Positions 8,947 through 18,210 of a stretch of DNA of 64,000 nucleotides are shown here, in pieces. The stretch is from Bacillota bacterium (GTDB taxonomy: Bacteria > Bacillota > Clostridia > Lachnospirales > Lachnospiraceae): assembly GCA_023407575.1 (NCBI GenBank), contig JAEYLX010000049.1, positions 124,001-188,000 on the forward strand, in the 5' to 3' direction. The notes beneath the pieces were generated by a model, which worked only from the letters and a program-made list of their open reading frames with translations, was not told the origin of the DNA and did not search any database. Each line of letters begins with the position of its first letter. Position 1 is the first letter of the stretch. The position numbers and the translations under genes were made by a program.

Positions 8947-9004
8947 ATTTGCGCACATTTGATTATAATTTACGACAAAATTATTAAATTGAGGAGGAGA
9001 TGAA

Positions 9005-10612
9005 ATGGCAGTTAAATATGTATTTGTAACCGGTGGCGTTGTATCAGGTTTAGGAAAGGGAATCACAGCTGCATCTCTTGGTCGGCTATTAAAAGCTCGT
9101 GGCTATCATGTTACAATGCAAAAATTCGATCCCTACATCAACATTGATCCGGGTACTATGAACCCTATTCAGCACGGTGAAGTATTTGTAACCGATGATG
9201 GCGCAGAGACTGATCTTGACCTTGGGCATTATGAAAGATTCATCGATGAGAGTCTTGATAAAATGTCTAATGTGACCACCGGAAAAATTTATTGGTCCGT
9301 ATTGTCAAAGGAAAGACGCGGCGACTTTGGGGGAGGTACTGTTCAGGTTATTCCTCATATCACCAACGAAATCAAAAGCCGTTTTTATAGAAATGATCAA
9401 AGCAATGACACTCATATCGCAATCATCGAGGTTGGCGGTACTGTTGGCGACATCGAAAGTCAGCCCTTCTTAGAAGCTATCCGACAATTCCGTCAGGATG
9501 TTGGTTCTCAAAATGTAGCATTAATTCACGTTACCTTAATCCCCTATCTTAAAGCCTCCGGAGAAATGAAAACTAAACCTACACAGGCAAGTGTAAAAGA
9601 ACTTCAAGGAATTGGTCTGCGTCCTGATATTATCGTATGCAGAACTGAACTTCCGTTAGAAGCTGGTATTAAGGAGAAAATTGCGCTCTTTTGTAACGTT
9701 CCAAGCTCCAATGTATTACAAAATCTTGACGTAGAATATTTATATGAGGCTCCACTTGCTCTTGAGAAAGAACATATTGCTGAAGTTGCCTTGTCCTGTC
9801 TTAACTTACCATGCCCTACTCCTGATTTATCCGATTGGGAAGAGATGGTACAATCCTTAAAAAATCCTAGAGCTAATGTTACCATTGCTCTTGTTGGTAA
9901 ATATACACAGTTACATGATGCTTACTTAAGTGTTGTAGAATCCCTTAAACACGGTGCAGTAGCTAATCATGCTTCTATTAATATTCGTTGGGTGCCCTCC
10001 GAAACAGTAACCAAAGAAAATGCTAAGGAATTACTCGATGGTGTTCAAGGTGTCCTTGTACCTGGTGGTTTTGGAGATCGTGGTATCGAAGGTAAAATAA
10101 ATGCCATCCGCTATGCCCGTGAGAACAAAATCCCATTCCTGGGGTTATGCCTTGGCATGCAGCTGGCACTGGTTGAATTTGCTCGCAGCGTACTTGGATA
10201 TGAAGACGCTCATAGTGTAGAGCTCGATCCTTCTACCACACATCCGATTATTCACCTTATGCCAGAACAAGACGGCATTGAAGATATCGGTGGAACTTTA
10301 AGACTTGGTACTTATCCATGTATCCTGGATGAAAACAGTATTGCATATCAGTTATATGGTGAGAAGACCATTCACGAGAGACATCGTCACCGTTATGAGG
10401 TAAATAATTATTATCGTAACGTATTCTTAAATAATAATATGAAGCTTTCTGGTTTATCACCAGATGGAAGAATTGTTGAAATGATTGAATTAATGGATCA
10501 TCCATGGTTCGTAGCGACACAGGCTCATCCAGAATTCAAATCCAGACCAAACAAGCCACATCCATTATTTAAGGGCTTTATCGGAGCCGCTCTCACTTAT
10601 ACTGGAAATTAA
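9005..10612 (+). CDS. pyrG: CTP synthase
   Basis: 535 residues. It converts UTP to CTP using ATP and glutamine. The N-terminal amidoligase domain shows YVFVTGGVVSGLGKGITAAS and the conserved FDPYINIDPGTMNP. The C-terminal class I glutamine amidotransferase domain shows GVLVPGGFGDRG, the catalytic Cys in FLGLCLGMQ, and the His/Glu pair in THPEFKSRP (written as QAHPEFKSRP here). Length matches the family. GAGGAGGAGATGAA precedes the ATG. It is expressed behind the leader at 8826-8946, and its last 48 bases overlap the convergent lspA-like gene. Confidence 0.97.
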   Translation: MAVKYVFVTGGVVSGLGKGITAASLGRLLKARGYHVTMQKFDPYINIDPGTMNPIQHGEVFVTDDGAETDLDLGHYERFIDESLDKMSNVTTGKIYWSVLSKERRGDFGGGTVQVIPHITNEIKSRFYRNDQSNDTHIAIIEVGGTVGDIESQPFLEAIRQFRQDVGSQNVALIHVTLIPYLKASGEMKTKPTQASVKELQGIGLRPDIIVCRTELPLEAGIKEKIALFCNVPSSNVLQNLDVEYLYEAPLALEKEHIAEVALSCLNLPCPTPDLSDWEEMVQSLKNPRANVTIALVGKYTQLHDAYLSVVESLKHGAVANHASINIRWVPSETVTKENAKELLDGVQGVLVPGGFGDRGIEGKINAIRYARENKIPFLGLCLGMQLALVEFARSVLGYEDAHSVELDPSTTHPIIHLMPEQDGIEDIGGTLRLGTYPCILDENSIAYQLYGEKTIHERHRHRYEVNNYYRNVFLNNNMKLSGLSPDGRIVEMIELMDHPWFVATQAHPEFKSRPNKPHPLFKGFIGAALTYTGN

Positions 10613-11047
10613 ACTTGATAGCATTATTAATGCACTACCCAGAAAGATTACCATATCAGCCAGATTAAATATAATTGTCTTGAGCTTCTTGCAGTTGAAA
10701 CTAAAGTAATCTACCACGTAGCCTCTGCGGAAGCGATCAGACACATTACTGATAGCTCCACCTAATAATAAAGCCAAACCTAATTTATATAGCTTATTAC
10801 CCTTCTTGGGTAAAGAGAAAGCGAAAAGGAGAACTAAGAGACCAAGGAAAATTCCTGATACGGTCTTGACGAGCTCCTTTTTCTTTTCCAAAAAATTAAG
10901 CATCGCCCCTTTGTTATGATATCTTCGGATAATAATTTTACCGCCGAAATGCTCTGAACTTTCATCCATTTCTCTATTCTTCTCAATATAATCTTTAATC
11001 TTATGTTCTGCAAATACAAAACCAATTACAAGAATTAAGTAGATCAT
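10565..11047 (-). CDS. lspA: Signal peptidase II (LspA) family protein
   Basis: 160 residues, polytopic membrane protein. LspA cleaves lipoprotein signal peptides as an aspartyl protease. The two catalytic aspartates can be seen: Asp113 in GYVVDYF and Asp131 in FNLADM, together with the LLLGGAISNVSDRFRRG motif and the N-terminal HNKGAMLNFL that replaces the usual NxGxAF. The region before that motif is more polar than in classical LspA, with one weak N-terminal helix, so this may be a divergent paralogue. The 3' end overlaps pyrG by 48 bases (convergent). Its ribosome site is the last of a series of SD-like sequences at 11047-11136. Confidence 0.75.
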   Translation of the reverse strand: MIYLILVIGFVFAEHKIKDYIEKNREMDESSEHFGGKIIIRRYHNKGAMLNFLEKKKELVKTVSGIFLGLLVLLFAFSLPKKGNKLYKLGLALLLGGAISNVSDRFRRGYVVDYFSFNCKKLKTIIFNLADMVIFLGSALIMLSSLISSISESGSDKALK

Positions 11048-11136
11048 TTTACCTCCTTGTTTTTAAGGAGGTTTCCCTCCTCAACTTATTAGGAGGATTT
11101 CACCTCCTTTGTTTTTTGGGAGTTTTCCTCCTCAAC
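11047..11136 (-). repeat. Tandem 51-base repeat of a ribosome-binding region upstream of lspA
   Basis: Two direct copies (11047-11085 and 11097-11136, period 51) each contain, on the minus strand, GTTGAGGAGG, then an anti-SD CTCC, then ACAA(A)GGAGGT. The block thus holds several AGGAGG sequences interleaved with complementary CCTCC. Short hairpins such as GAGGAGGGAAACCTCC can form. The copy nearest the gene supplies the real Shine-Dalgarno (AAGGAGGTAAA before ATG at 11047). Confidence 0.8.
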
Positions 11137-11141
11137 TATTC

Positions 11142-12065
11142 TTATTCTGACTCTCTTGTTTCAACAATTAGAGTTTTTGGCAGTATCTCCTGTAAAAGAT
11201 TCTTGCCAACCTCTGCACGTATATTCTTATAGGATGGAAAGTGAACGATTAATTTATCTTTTTTATTCATTATCTCCATTCTAGTCTTTAGCAATTGAAA
11301 CTCTGGATCGTAAATCACTTGAGTCTTTTGAGATGTAAAAATCTCTTTCATATCAGTAAAGGCACAAGCTAATTGTACCACATTCATGTCCGATTCATAG
11401 ATAAAGATTTCGACATCTTTATCAAGACTTCTAAGCTCTCTTATATGATAGCCCAAACCGAGTCCATATACATGATATCTCTTAATATCTTTTTGAAACC
11501 AATTTTTAGCCAAAAGAAATGCTTCTGTCTGAATTTTATTATTTGTATGAAAATAAAAGCTATTTCCTTCATTTTCTGCAGCAAGCGTCATCTGACCACA
11601 GGAGGTAAATTCAACGCGATATCCACCTTCTAAAAGCTTGCTTGTCTCAATTGACTCCTCCAATTGTTCAAACCCGATTCCGTTTGATTTTAATGCTCTG
11701 ATATTCTCTCTATAATGTTCTTCTTCAAATAGAACTTCTTCCTTAACAATAATTAATTCCTGAACCCCAATCAAGAAATTAATGAGCTGTAACTCTAGAA
11801 GATCTGCCAATAAGATATAATCCTGATTCTTCTTTGCCTCTAGAATACCTGCCAGCATTTCAAGCATGGATTTCGTATCTACCAACTGGAAATACTCTCT
11901 GTCTGTAATTATGGCTTCTATAATCAATTTAATTGTATCCATCGAATGAGCCACTAAGTACATTGCCTTGTCATATTGCTGTTCTCTAAAATAATACACG
12001 GACTTGTCCATGGATCCAAGTAACTGTATATTTTGATCAAAAATCGTCCTTATATTCTGTGTCAT
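11142..12065 (-). CDS. Maf N-terminal-like protein with FliS-like helical prefix
   Basis: 307 residues, two parts. Residues ~1-115 are all-helical and resemble the small protein at 31002-31286 (shared YILLxDxLxxxxxxxL pattern). Residues ~140-307 resemble the N-terminal Rossmann-like part of the DUF115/Maf protein at 29136: HVYGLGLGYHIREL with a following IFIYESD, against VSMFGLGNGIFAREL and LLFVYEPS. It ends where the Maf catalytic-type segment (GPSLD) would begin. Function is unknown; a part in flagellin or surface-glycan modification is inferred. A TTG 12 bases upstream keeps the frame, but GGGGG sits correctly for the ATG at 12065. It follows the glycosyltransferase by 38 bases. Confidence 0.6.
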   Translation of the reverse strand: MTQNIRTIFDQNIQLLGSMDKSVYYFREQQYDKAMYLVAHSMDTIKLIIEAIITDREYFQLVDTKSMLEMLAGILEAKKNQDYILLADLLELQLINFLIGVQELIIVKEEVLFEEEHYRENIRALKSNGIGFEQLEESIETSKLLEGGYRVEFTSCGQMTLAAENEGNSFYFHTNNKIQTEAFLLAKNWFQKDIKRYHVYGLGLGYHIRELRSLDKDVEIFIYESDMNVVQLACAFTDMKEIFTSQKTQVIYDPEFQLLKTRMEIMNKKDKLIVHFPSYKNIRAEVGKNLLQEILPKTLIVETRESE

Positions 12066-12103
12066 ATTAACCCCCAATTATGGCACTATGTGCCATCACT
12101 CTC

Positions 12104-13120
12104 TTACTGCCTCCAGGCTATTGCGAGCTCAGTAAAAGCATTCCCTTGTTCCAGGTTCCCCAATTTGTAATAACACTCTGCCAGTTGCTGTAAAGGATAA
12201 TCTCCACCATAATGGATATTAAGCTCACATTCTGTTTCATAAGCTGCATTGTAAAACCAGATGGTAGCTTCTTTATAATCCTTTAACTCTTTAAAATACT
12301 CACCTAGCAAATAACATACCTCTGAACTACCCTTACCATCTGCAATGTTATGCAAGCTATATTTCATCAGTCCGGTAATATCCTTCTTTATAAAATAGCA
12401 TTTCGCCAGAATGCATTCATAGATTTTTCGTTCACGCTCGCCGCATTCTTCAAGATCAGCAAAGCTTTGAAAATAATCCATTGCCTCTAAAAAGTCATCA
12501 TCGATTCCAGCAATAAATAATTCTCTCGCATACATCTGATACAGTCTGCCAGTGAGCTTGCCTTCCTCTTTTATCGTCTTTTTATAGATGCGAAAATCCA
12601 ACCCTGCATGGTTGGATATAGGCAAATGTTGAATTACAATATCACTGTCATAGATAATAGGTTGTAGTACGACATTTTCATGTACCGGCTCCACCCAATG
12701 AAAAGTTCTAAGCCTTTTATAAAGCTTGGGTCGATATTCCAGATTAAAGTTATAGGTAGTATTAAATGATAATTGATTATCGTACATCATCTGTACGATT
12801 TCAATTTCCGGCAAAAGGTTCTGCTTTAAAAGCAGAAACCTTTGCCGGTTAGTTTCATCTAGTACTTCATCGGCATCAGCCGCATAAATATAGTCCATAG
12901 TTGCCAAAGAAAAAGAGAAATTTCTTGCTGCTGAAAAATCATCAATCCATAGAAAATCATAGATTTTATCGGTATATTCTGCAGCTATTTTCTTAGTGTT
13001 ATCCACTGATCCGGTATCTACAATTATGATTTCATCCACCAAATCTTTAATAGAATCCAGACATCTAGCTAACACCTTCTCTTCATTTTTAACTATCATG
13101 CAAACACTGATGCTTATCAT
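12104..13120 (-). CDS. Family 2 glycosyltransferase with C-terminal TPR-like region
   Basis: 338 residues. The N-terminal ~200 residues are a GT-A fold family 2 glycosyltransferase: ISVCMIVKNEEKVLARCL, EIIIVDTGSVDNT, and the metal-binding AADADEVL. The acceptor-side EPVHENV follows. The C-terminal ~130 residues are helical with TPR-like repeats (YLLGEYFKELKDYKEATIWFYNAA, LAECYYKLGNLEQGNAF). This layout is common in clostridial glycosyltransferases that modify peptides or surface proteins. The neighbours, a secreted protein upstream and a Maf-like protein downstream, suggest a protein-glycosylation role (inference). GGAG lies seven bases from the ATG. Confidence 0.85.
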   Translation of the reverse strand: MISISVCMIVKNEEKVLARCLDSIKDLVDEIIIVDTGSVDNTKKIAAEYTDKIYDFLWIDDFSAARNFSFSLATMDYIYAADADEVLDETNRQRFLLLKQNLLPEIEIVQMMYDNQLSFNTTYNFNLEYRPKLYKRLRTFHWVEPVHENVVLQPIIYDSDIVIQHLPISNHAGLDFRIYKKTIKEEGKLTGRLYQMYARELFIAGIDDDFLEAMDYFQSFADLEECGERERKIYECILAKCYFIKKDITGLMKYSLHNIADGKGSSEVCYLLGEYFKELKDYKEATIWFYNAAYETECELNIHYGGDYPLQQLAECYYKLGNLEQGNAFTELAIAWRQ

Positions 13121-13275
13121 ATATAACTCCGTTCCTTTTTTATATTACCCAATTATTCCCATAATGTCTACAATTAATTTCATGTTTCGCAAAAAAGAGT
13201 TTACAAATAAATTATTACGAATATCTATTTATTCATTACCATTTGCTGGTACTTCATTTGTAGTCTTGGTATTAC

Positions 13276-15336
13276 TTAAGATTTTATCATATCCGAAGTG
13301 AGTAATATACTCTTGTATTTCACAATTAACCCATCCTCATCTACCTCGAATATTGTAATATATTTATCGGTTGCAGTAATTGCAATATTATCCACTGTGT
13401 TTGTCGTAAAATCATCCTTTGTATTACCTACCGGTACTATTTTGGTTAATTCATCCATGGTAGTTACATTTGTAAATGCTGTTTCGGAGAGAGCATACCA
13501 CCAGACATTCGATGATGACTTGGCAGTGCCTACAGTAAAGGCTGTAGTTCCAGTATTGGTACCCTTTGTATTTGTTATAGATAAGGTTCCTGCTGGAGAT
13601 GGGCTTTGAATGGTTAACTTGATCGAGGTTTTATCTATGGTACCGTTCATAAATGTAATTGTAATAGGCTTACCTATACAATTTGCCAGAGCTTCCAAGG
13701 ACGCTTTTTTCAACGTAACCTTCATCGTTGTAGTCGTACCTGTTGTAATTGGTGCCGCTGGAGTAAATTCAATTTCTTTCGTACCAAGTTTAATTGTTTT
13801 AATGCCTGTTTCAAAAGGCACTTTATTATTCACACTTAATACTACATCAAATACATAATCTCCACTATAACCCTTTGTAAACACATGGGTCACTTTTGCA
13901 ATCACTGGCACGGACGGATAGCTAATCTCATGTGTTACATAGGTGGATGCCAATTGATATCCAACGGCTGGTTTCGTTGCAGTGGCAGCCTGAGACTTAA
14001 TTTCCTTCTGTCTTATGTAAAGAGTACCTCCATCAATCGCCTTTGCTGGTAATACTTTCACTTCAGTTCCCTTTGTAATAGCTGTCCAGGTTGCTTTACT
14101 AATATCAATCGCTTCATTCTTTTTCGTAATACAGTATTCGTAAGCATTGCTGGTAGTTGCCAATGGTATTGTAATGCCTATATTCTTGTCACCATTGTAA
14201 TATACATAGATCTTCTCTTTATCTGCATCAGATGGGTTAGATGGTAACTTACCTTTAACAACCACGCTTTCCAAAGTACGCTGAGCACTTAAGTTTATCT
14301 CTGTAATCTTAGAGGCTACCGCCTTGGTCGTAGCATAATTACGAACTTCTATCTTCATTGAAGGAAAAGCGTTTGCCTTAACCGTACCATCTTTTGATGG
14401 TAGCTTCAAAACAGTTGAAAGAGCTATGGACTTCACTGTTTTATCTGTTACCTGTGTCCAACCGGAAGTGGTGCCATTTGTTGTTACACGATATTCATTT
14501 CCATACTTAATAGCCGCAAAGAATTTAGAGCCATCTATTCCAGTTACCATGGAAGGAGCTTGCTTTACTACCTTAACTTTAACCTCGGTGCTAAATCGTC
14601 TGCCCCCTCTACCATCGGGATAATTTGTACCTACGGTTAAGGTCTGGCCTTTATAATATGATAATCCACCTGATTTACCTTCTTTTCTTCTGGCATTAAG
14701 ATTAATATCGCCGTCAGAGTTACTTAAGGTAGCCTGAGCATCCTCTGCTCGAATTCGAAAATATAAATTAGCGCCTTTTGTTAAATACTTTTCAAATAAT
14801 TCAACTTTTAATTCGCTGGAATTCTTCCATTGACCATTGGTACCCTTTCTCCATTCAAGGTCATCAAAGGTAATCGGGTTGTTCCCGGTGCCTACGGAAG
14901 ACATAATATTAACCATTGCCCCAATTGGTTGGCCTGCTCCAACTAAGCTCATGTTACCATAATTAATTGTAACTCCTAACTTTGTCGGCTTTGCACCAAT
15001 AATAATACGGGACTGTGTTTTATCCTCATCGCCTCGAACTACAAGAATATTCTCAACGCTGTCGGGCAGCCAGGAAATATCTATCATTGTAAAATCACCA
15101 GAATCTTTCGGTATGATTTCCCAGTTATTCCTTGCAGCATCCGCTTCTGTTGCATAATAGATCTTCGAATTACCATTATTTAAAACAAAAACTTGTTCCT
15201 CATAATATTCAACGGCTACAACCTTAACAGGGTCTGCGGCTGCAGCAGCTTGATTTGTGGGAGCAAGAATTAGCAACGAGAACATTAGCATTAAAAATAT
15301 TCCTGCTCGTAATACCATAGTTTGAGTCTTCTTCAT
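13276..15336 (-). CDS. Large secreted protein of unknown function
   Basis: 686 residues with a clear Sec signal peptide: KK at the start, hydrophobic core to ~residue 27, and cleavage likely near AAAAADP. The rest is Thr/Ser/Lys-rich, beta-type and low in Cys, with loosely repeated elements in which an aromatic/Lys-rich strand is followed by a W-x-x-I/V motif (for example near NNWEIIP, SGWTQV and ATWTAI). There is no LPXTG motif, SLH or CBM domain that I recognise. The gene is preceded by a good AGGTGT site and followed by glycosylation genes, so it may be an abundant surface or extracellular protein and a candidate glycosylation substrate. That is inference; no enzymatic motif was seen. Confidence 0.6.
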   Translation of the reverse strand: MKKTQTMVLRAGIFLMLMFSLLILAPTNQAAAAADPVKVVAVEYYEEQVFVLNNGNSKIYYATEADAARNNWEIIPKDSGDFTMIDISWLPDSVENILVVRGDEDKTQSRIIIGAKPTKLGVTINYGNMSLVGAGQPIGAMVNIMSSVGTGNNPITFDDLEWRKGTNGQWKNSSELKVELFEKYLTKGANLYFRIRAEDAQATLSNSDGDINLNARRKEGKSGGLSYYKGQTLTVGTNYPDGRGGRRFSTEVKVKVVKQAPSMVTGIDGSKFFAAIKYGNEYRVTTNGTTSGWTQVTDKTVKSIALSTVLKLPSKDGTVKANAFPSMKIEVRNYATTKAVASKITEINLSAQRTLESVVVKGKLPSNPSDADKEKIYVYYNGDKNIGITIPLATTSNAYEYCITKKNEAIDISKATWTAITKGTEVKVLPAKAIDGGTLYIRQKEIKSQAATATKPAVGYQLASTYVTHEISYPSVPVIAKVTHVFTKGYSGDYVFDVVLSVNNKVPFETGIKTIKLGTKEIEFTPAAPITTGTTTTMKVTLKKASLEALANCIGKPITITFMNGTIDKTSIKLTIQSPSPAGTLSITNTKGTNTGTTAFTVGTAKSSSNVWWYALSETAFTNVTTMDELTKIVPVGNTKDDFTTNTVDNIAITATDKYITIFEVDEDGLIVKYKSILLTSDMIKS

Positions 15337-15772
15337 TAGACACCTCCATCATTTTGTAAAAACTTCATCTAGTAACACTAAATTTAACCCATTTAATAGT
15401 ATATCGTCAATTTGGTTGATACTCTTAAGATTTTTGATGAGATTATTCTTTTATGTATTTGAATTTTTAGATAAATTGTGACATAAAAACAGGAAAAGCA
15501 AACTTTTCTCAACAGAATATTACAGGTTAATTAATTTTAGACAACTGCTAATTTATTAAACACCGTCCTTAGACAAGAGCTACCCTATGGTAATTCACTT
15601 ATATAGATATTTTATGAAACTATAAAAAGAGCTTATTCAAGCTGCTAAATAATAGCCCCCCTGAACAAGCTAGAAATAAAAGCTATTGCTTAATTTGAAA
15701 GCAAAATTTATAAAGATTAACTTGTATCTAAAACCCCTTGACAACTCAAATTATGATTTTAAGTAAAGTCCC
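15337..15772. other. Intergenic region, 436 bases
   Basis: AT-rich spacer between the secreted-protein gene and the methyltransferase gene, both on the minus strand. It holds the terminator at 15630-15671 and, nearer 15337, presumably the secreted-protein promoter; on the minus strand TTGACG followed by TTAAAT 17 bases on is a weak candidate. No gene was found. Confidence 0.5.
15630..15671 (-). terminator. Intrinsic terminator ending the glycan operon
   Basis: AGCTTATTCA (15630-15639) pairs with TGAACAAGCT (15662-15671). On the minus strand it is followed by CTTTTTATAG. It lies ~100 bases past the stop of the 15773 gene. Confidence 0.65.
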
Positions 15773-16582
15773 TTAATCTTTCTTTGTATATATCGCAAAT
15801 AAAGACGAACTAACTCTAGGTCCATTTATATCAATGTATCTAAAAGGAAGGGTAATTAAACTCTTAAGAAATATTCCAAATAGACTATTCATTGATCCAA
15901 ATAGATTGTAATACAAAAAAGCACCAATATTTCCAATAATACCAGTATTATATTGTTTTTGAATTCTATGGTATCCTTCTCTTTTAAATAATTTATCCAA
16001 CATGTTAATATCATATCCATCCATCACGTGTCCTACTTCTCTATTAAATTTATCTCCAAAAACTTTTTTATACATTTTTGTGGGGACAGATATAATGAAT
16101 ATAAGGTCATGCTTATTTAATAATATATTATTTAATTGGCATAAGAATTTATGAGGATTATTAATATGTTCTAAAAAATCATATAATATTATTATATCTG
16201 CTTCAGCGTACTTTAAATTATTTTCAAGGAAATGAAATGCATCTTCATTAAAAAATTCTGTTTTTTCTATATGCATTTTTTTACATATTAATTTTGCATT
16301 TATTATCGCTTTTCTATTAAGATCCACCCCAATATACCATTGATAGCGATTACTAATTTTGTTCATTTCAAATATGTTAATTCCTGCACCACAGCCAATT
16401 TCTAATATTTTTTTTTTATCAATACCAGCATTTTTAACATAATCCAATAAAGGATTTATTCTAACATGTGTATGAAAATCATGAATTCCACTGGCGGAAT
16501 AAAATTTTTTTAAACATTTTTGCATTAATGTTGAAACTTTACTGAATCGAATAAACTCTTCATACTGATCACCTACAGACAT
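15773..16582 (-). CDS. Class I SAM-dependent methyltransferase
   Basis: 269 residues. Motif I KILEIGCGAGINIFEM, the acidic YIGVDLNRKAI and the IIILYDFLEHINNPHKFL loop mark a small-molecule or glycan methyltransferase. A hydrophobic segment near the C-terminus (FLYYNLFGSMNSLFGIFLKS) could associate with the membrane. It is the last gene of the long minus-strand glycan run and is separated by 23 bases from the glycosyltransferase upstream. GGAGG precedes the ATG at four bases. Substrate unknown; methylation of a sugar on the flagellin or surface glycan is inferred from context. Confidence 0.8.
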   Translation of the reverse strand: MSVGDQYEEFIRFSKVSTLMQKCLKKFYSASGIHDFHTHVRINPLLDYVKNAGIDKKKILEIGCGAGINIFEMNKISNRYQWYIGVDLNRKAIINAKLICKKMHIEKTEFFNEDAFHFLENNLKYAEADIIILYDFLEHINNPHKFLCQLNNILLNKHDLIFIISVPTKMYKKVFGDKFNREVGHVMDGYDINMLDKLFKREGYHRIQKQYNTGIIGNIGAFLYYNLFGSMNSLFGIFLKSLITLPFRYIDINGPRVSSSLFAIYTKKD

Positions 16583-16605
16583 AAAACCTCCAAAATATAA
16601 ATATT

Positions 16606-17610
16606 TTATAAATTTCTTAAGCGAAATATTTCTAAAACATCTCTTTGAAAATATTCCTTTTCACCTTTTATCATATCACGATATTCACTAAATTTTTTAT
16701 TATTCGTCTCATAATTCATTAAACAGTCACCAATTTTATTAATTATAAGTGGTATATTCTTTTCATTGTCAGCAAATTTATATTGCCTTGGAATTGGAAT
16801 GTCTTTTGAATTCTTAGCAGCACCTTTTTTACCTGTAATAATGCAACATCCACTTGCAACAGCTTCTCTTGGAAATCTGTCCTTACCAGGATGTTCACCG
16901 AAATCTATATATACTTTACTCTTTTTTAGCAAGACACTAACCTCATCGTTAGAAAGGTTAATTAGTGGAACAAATTTGATATTTTCATTACAAATCCTAA
17001 TTATTTTTTTTGTAAATTTTAAACCCTTTTTAGGATTATATAGTACGATATCTTCCTTTAATAGCTGATTATCCTTCTCATCTAAATATATCGGATTAAT
17101 ATAGTCAGACAAATAAATAACTTCTTTAATTCCTTTATTCTTAAGGTAATCAACTGCATAGTAACTTTGTGCCATATGTGTATACTTATTTTTATTGAAC
17201 CCAAATTCAAATTTCAAATTTAAAAGAGATCTGTAATAATTCATTATTTTACTTCGGAAATCGTCATAATAGGATGCCTTATGATTTACAAAGAAATTAT
17301 CTATACTTAACCACCATATAGACCTCTGCATTTTATTATATTTATATAATAAATCAGTATTAACTTCTGGTACAATTAAAATGTTGTTAATATTATTGTC
17401 CTTGTTACTTATTTCCTTAACGAACTTTACATTATATTTTAAAAATGAGGAATTCGTTGGATGATTAAATTTACAGTCAAAATAAAAAATATATACATTA
17501 GTAAATTTATTCAGTTCATTTGCCAGTTGATGCAAGAGTTCAGTTCCACCTGTCTTAAAATAGGCTGGGCATGCAATAAAAATTTTAGTATTTTTCTTTA
17601 TATTAAACAT
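16606..17610 (-). CDS. GT4-like glycosyltransferase
   Basis: 334 residues with a GT-B fold pattern: KIFIACPAYFKTGGTELLHQLANEL at the start resembles the glycine-rich donor/acceptor loop of family 4 enzymes. Late in the chain, VYIDFGEHPGKDRFPREAVASGCCIITGKKGAA matches the nucleotide-sugar binding region with its acidic ExxA motif. It transfers a sugar to an unknown acceptor. AT content is high even for this region. A strong GGGAGGGG site supports the start. The neighbours are a methyltransferase downstream and a small Rossmann protein upstream, all in one direction. Confidence 0.75.
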   Translation of the reverse strand: MFNIKKNTKIFIACPAYFKTGGTELLHQLANELNKFTNVYIFYFDCKFNHPTNSSFLKYNVKFVKEISNKDNNINNILIVPEVNTDLLYKYNKMQRSIWWLSIDNFFVNHKASYYDDFRSKIMNYYRSLLNLKFEFGFNKNKYTHMAQSYYAVDYLKNKGIKEVIYLSDYINPIYLDEKDNQLLKEDIVLYNPKKGLKFTKKIIRICNENIKFVPLINLSNDEVSVLLKKSKVYIDFGEHPGKDRFPREAVASGCCIITGKKGAAKNSKDIPIPRQYKFADNEKNIPLIINKIGDCLMNYETNNKKFSEYRDMIKGEKEYFQRDVLEIFRLRNL

Positions 17611-17700
17611 TATTTCCCCTCCCTTTAAATTGATTTAATTAATAAACCATAGTCTATTTCTTATTAATGTAATGAAATATTTAAAAGTAAAAAGTCTTTT

Positions 17701-18195
17701 TTAAAAATTTTCAAAAAGCTCTTCAATTGAAATAATATCACATGTAGTATTTGAAGCCAAAAGTTCTTTAATCTCATCTAATATATTAATATTGGTAATT
17801 ACAATAGCATCAATATCTCTATTTCCTTGAATATCCATATACCCAATTACAGGTACATTTTCATCATGCATCATTTCTATATCATTTGCAATTTTGTCAA
17901 TAAAAAAAGCCACCTGAACCTTTGTTCCTTTAAGTTCTTCATATAATCTGCAGCCAATCTCGCCATTACCATATATCGCTATTTTATTATAGTGTATTTT
18001 TAATAACTGATCTGAAAATGAAAATCCCAAATTTTTGTTTTGAATCCATGCATTGTATAATTGGTAATATTTTTTAAATTTTAGAAGCCTACCATTAGTA
18101 TCCTTCAAAATTTTTTTTTGGAATTTTATATATACTAGTAATCCCATTCCAAAGAACCCTAAAACAATCAGCAATAAAGTGTTAAATTTTTTCAT
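17701..18195 (-). CDS. Membrane-anchored Rossmann-like protein
   Basis: 164 residues. One N-terminal membrane helix (residues ~5-24) is followed by a short linker and a Rossmann-like domain with IAIYGNGEIG (74-81), VAFFIDKIAND and IDAIVITNINILDEI. This domain resembles the N-terminal binding domain of PglD-type sugar acetyltransferases and the extra domains seen here in the LicD-like, phosphatase-like and 5022-6167 proteins. No acetyltransferase repeats are present, so it may be only a binding or scaffolding module. GGAGGAAT supports the start. Function unknown. Confidence 0.55.
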   Translation of the reverse strand: MKKFNTLLLIVLGFFGMGLLVYIKFQKKILKDTNGRLLKFKKYYQLYNAWIQNKNLGFSFSDQLLKIHYNKIAIYGNGEIGCRLYEELKGTKVQVAFFIDKIANDIEMMHDENVPVIGYMDIQGNRDIDAIVITNINILDEIKELLASNTTCDIISIEELFENF

Positions 18196-18210
18196 TTTAT
18201 TCCTCCAATA

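Noticed and set aside
13298..13858. Two plus-strand open frames antisense to the secreted protein
   Set aside because: Their Val/Ser-rich translations mirror the codon pattern of the real gene on the minus strand, and they lack ribosome sites.
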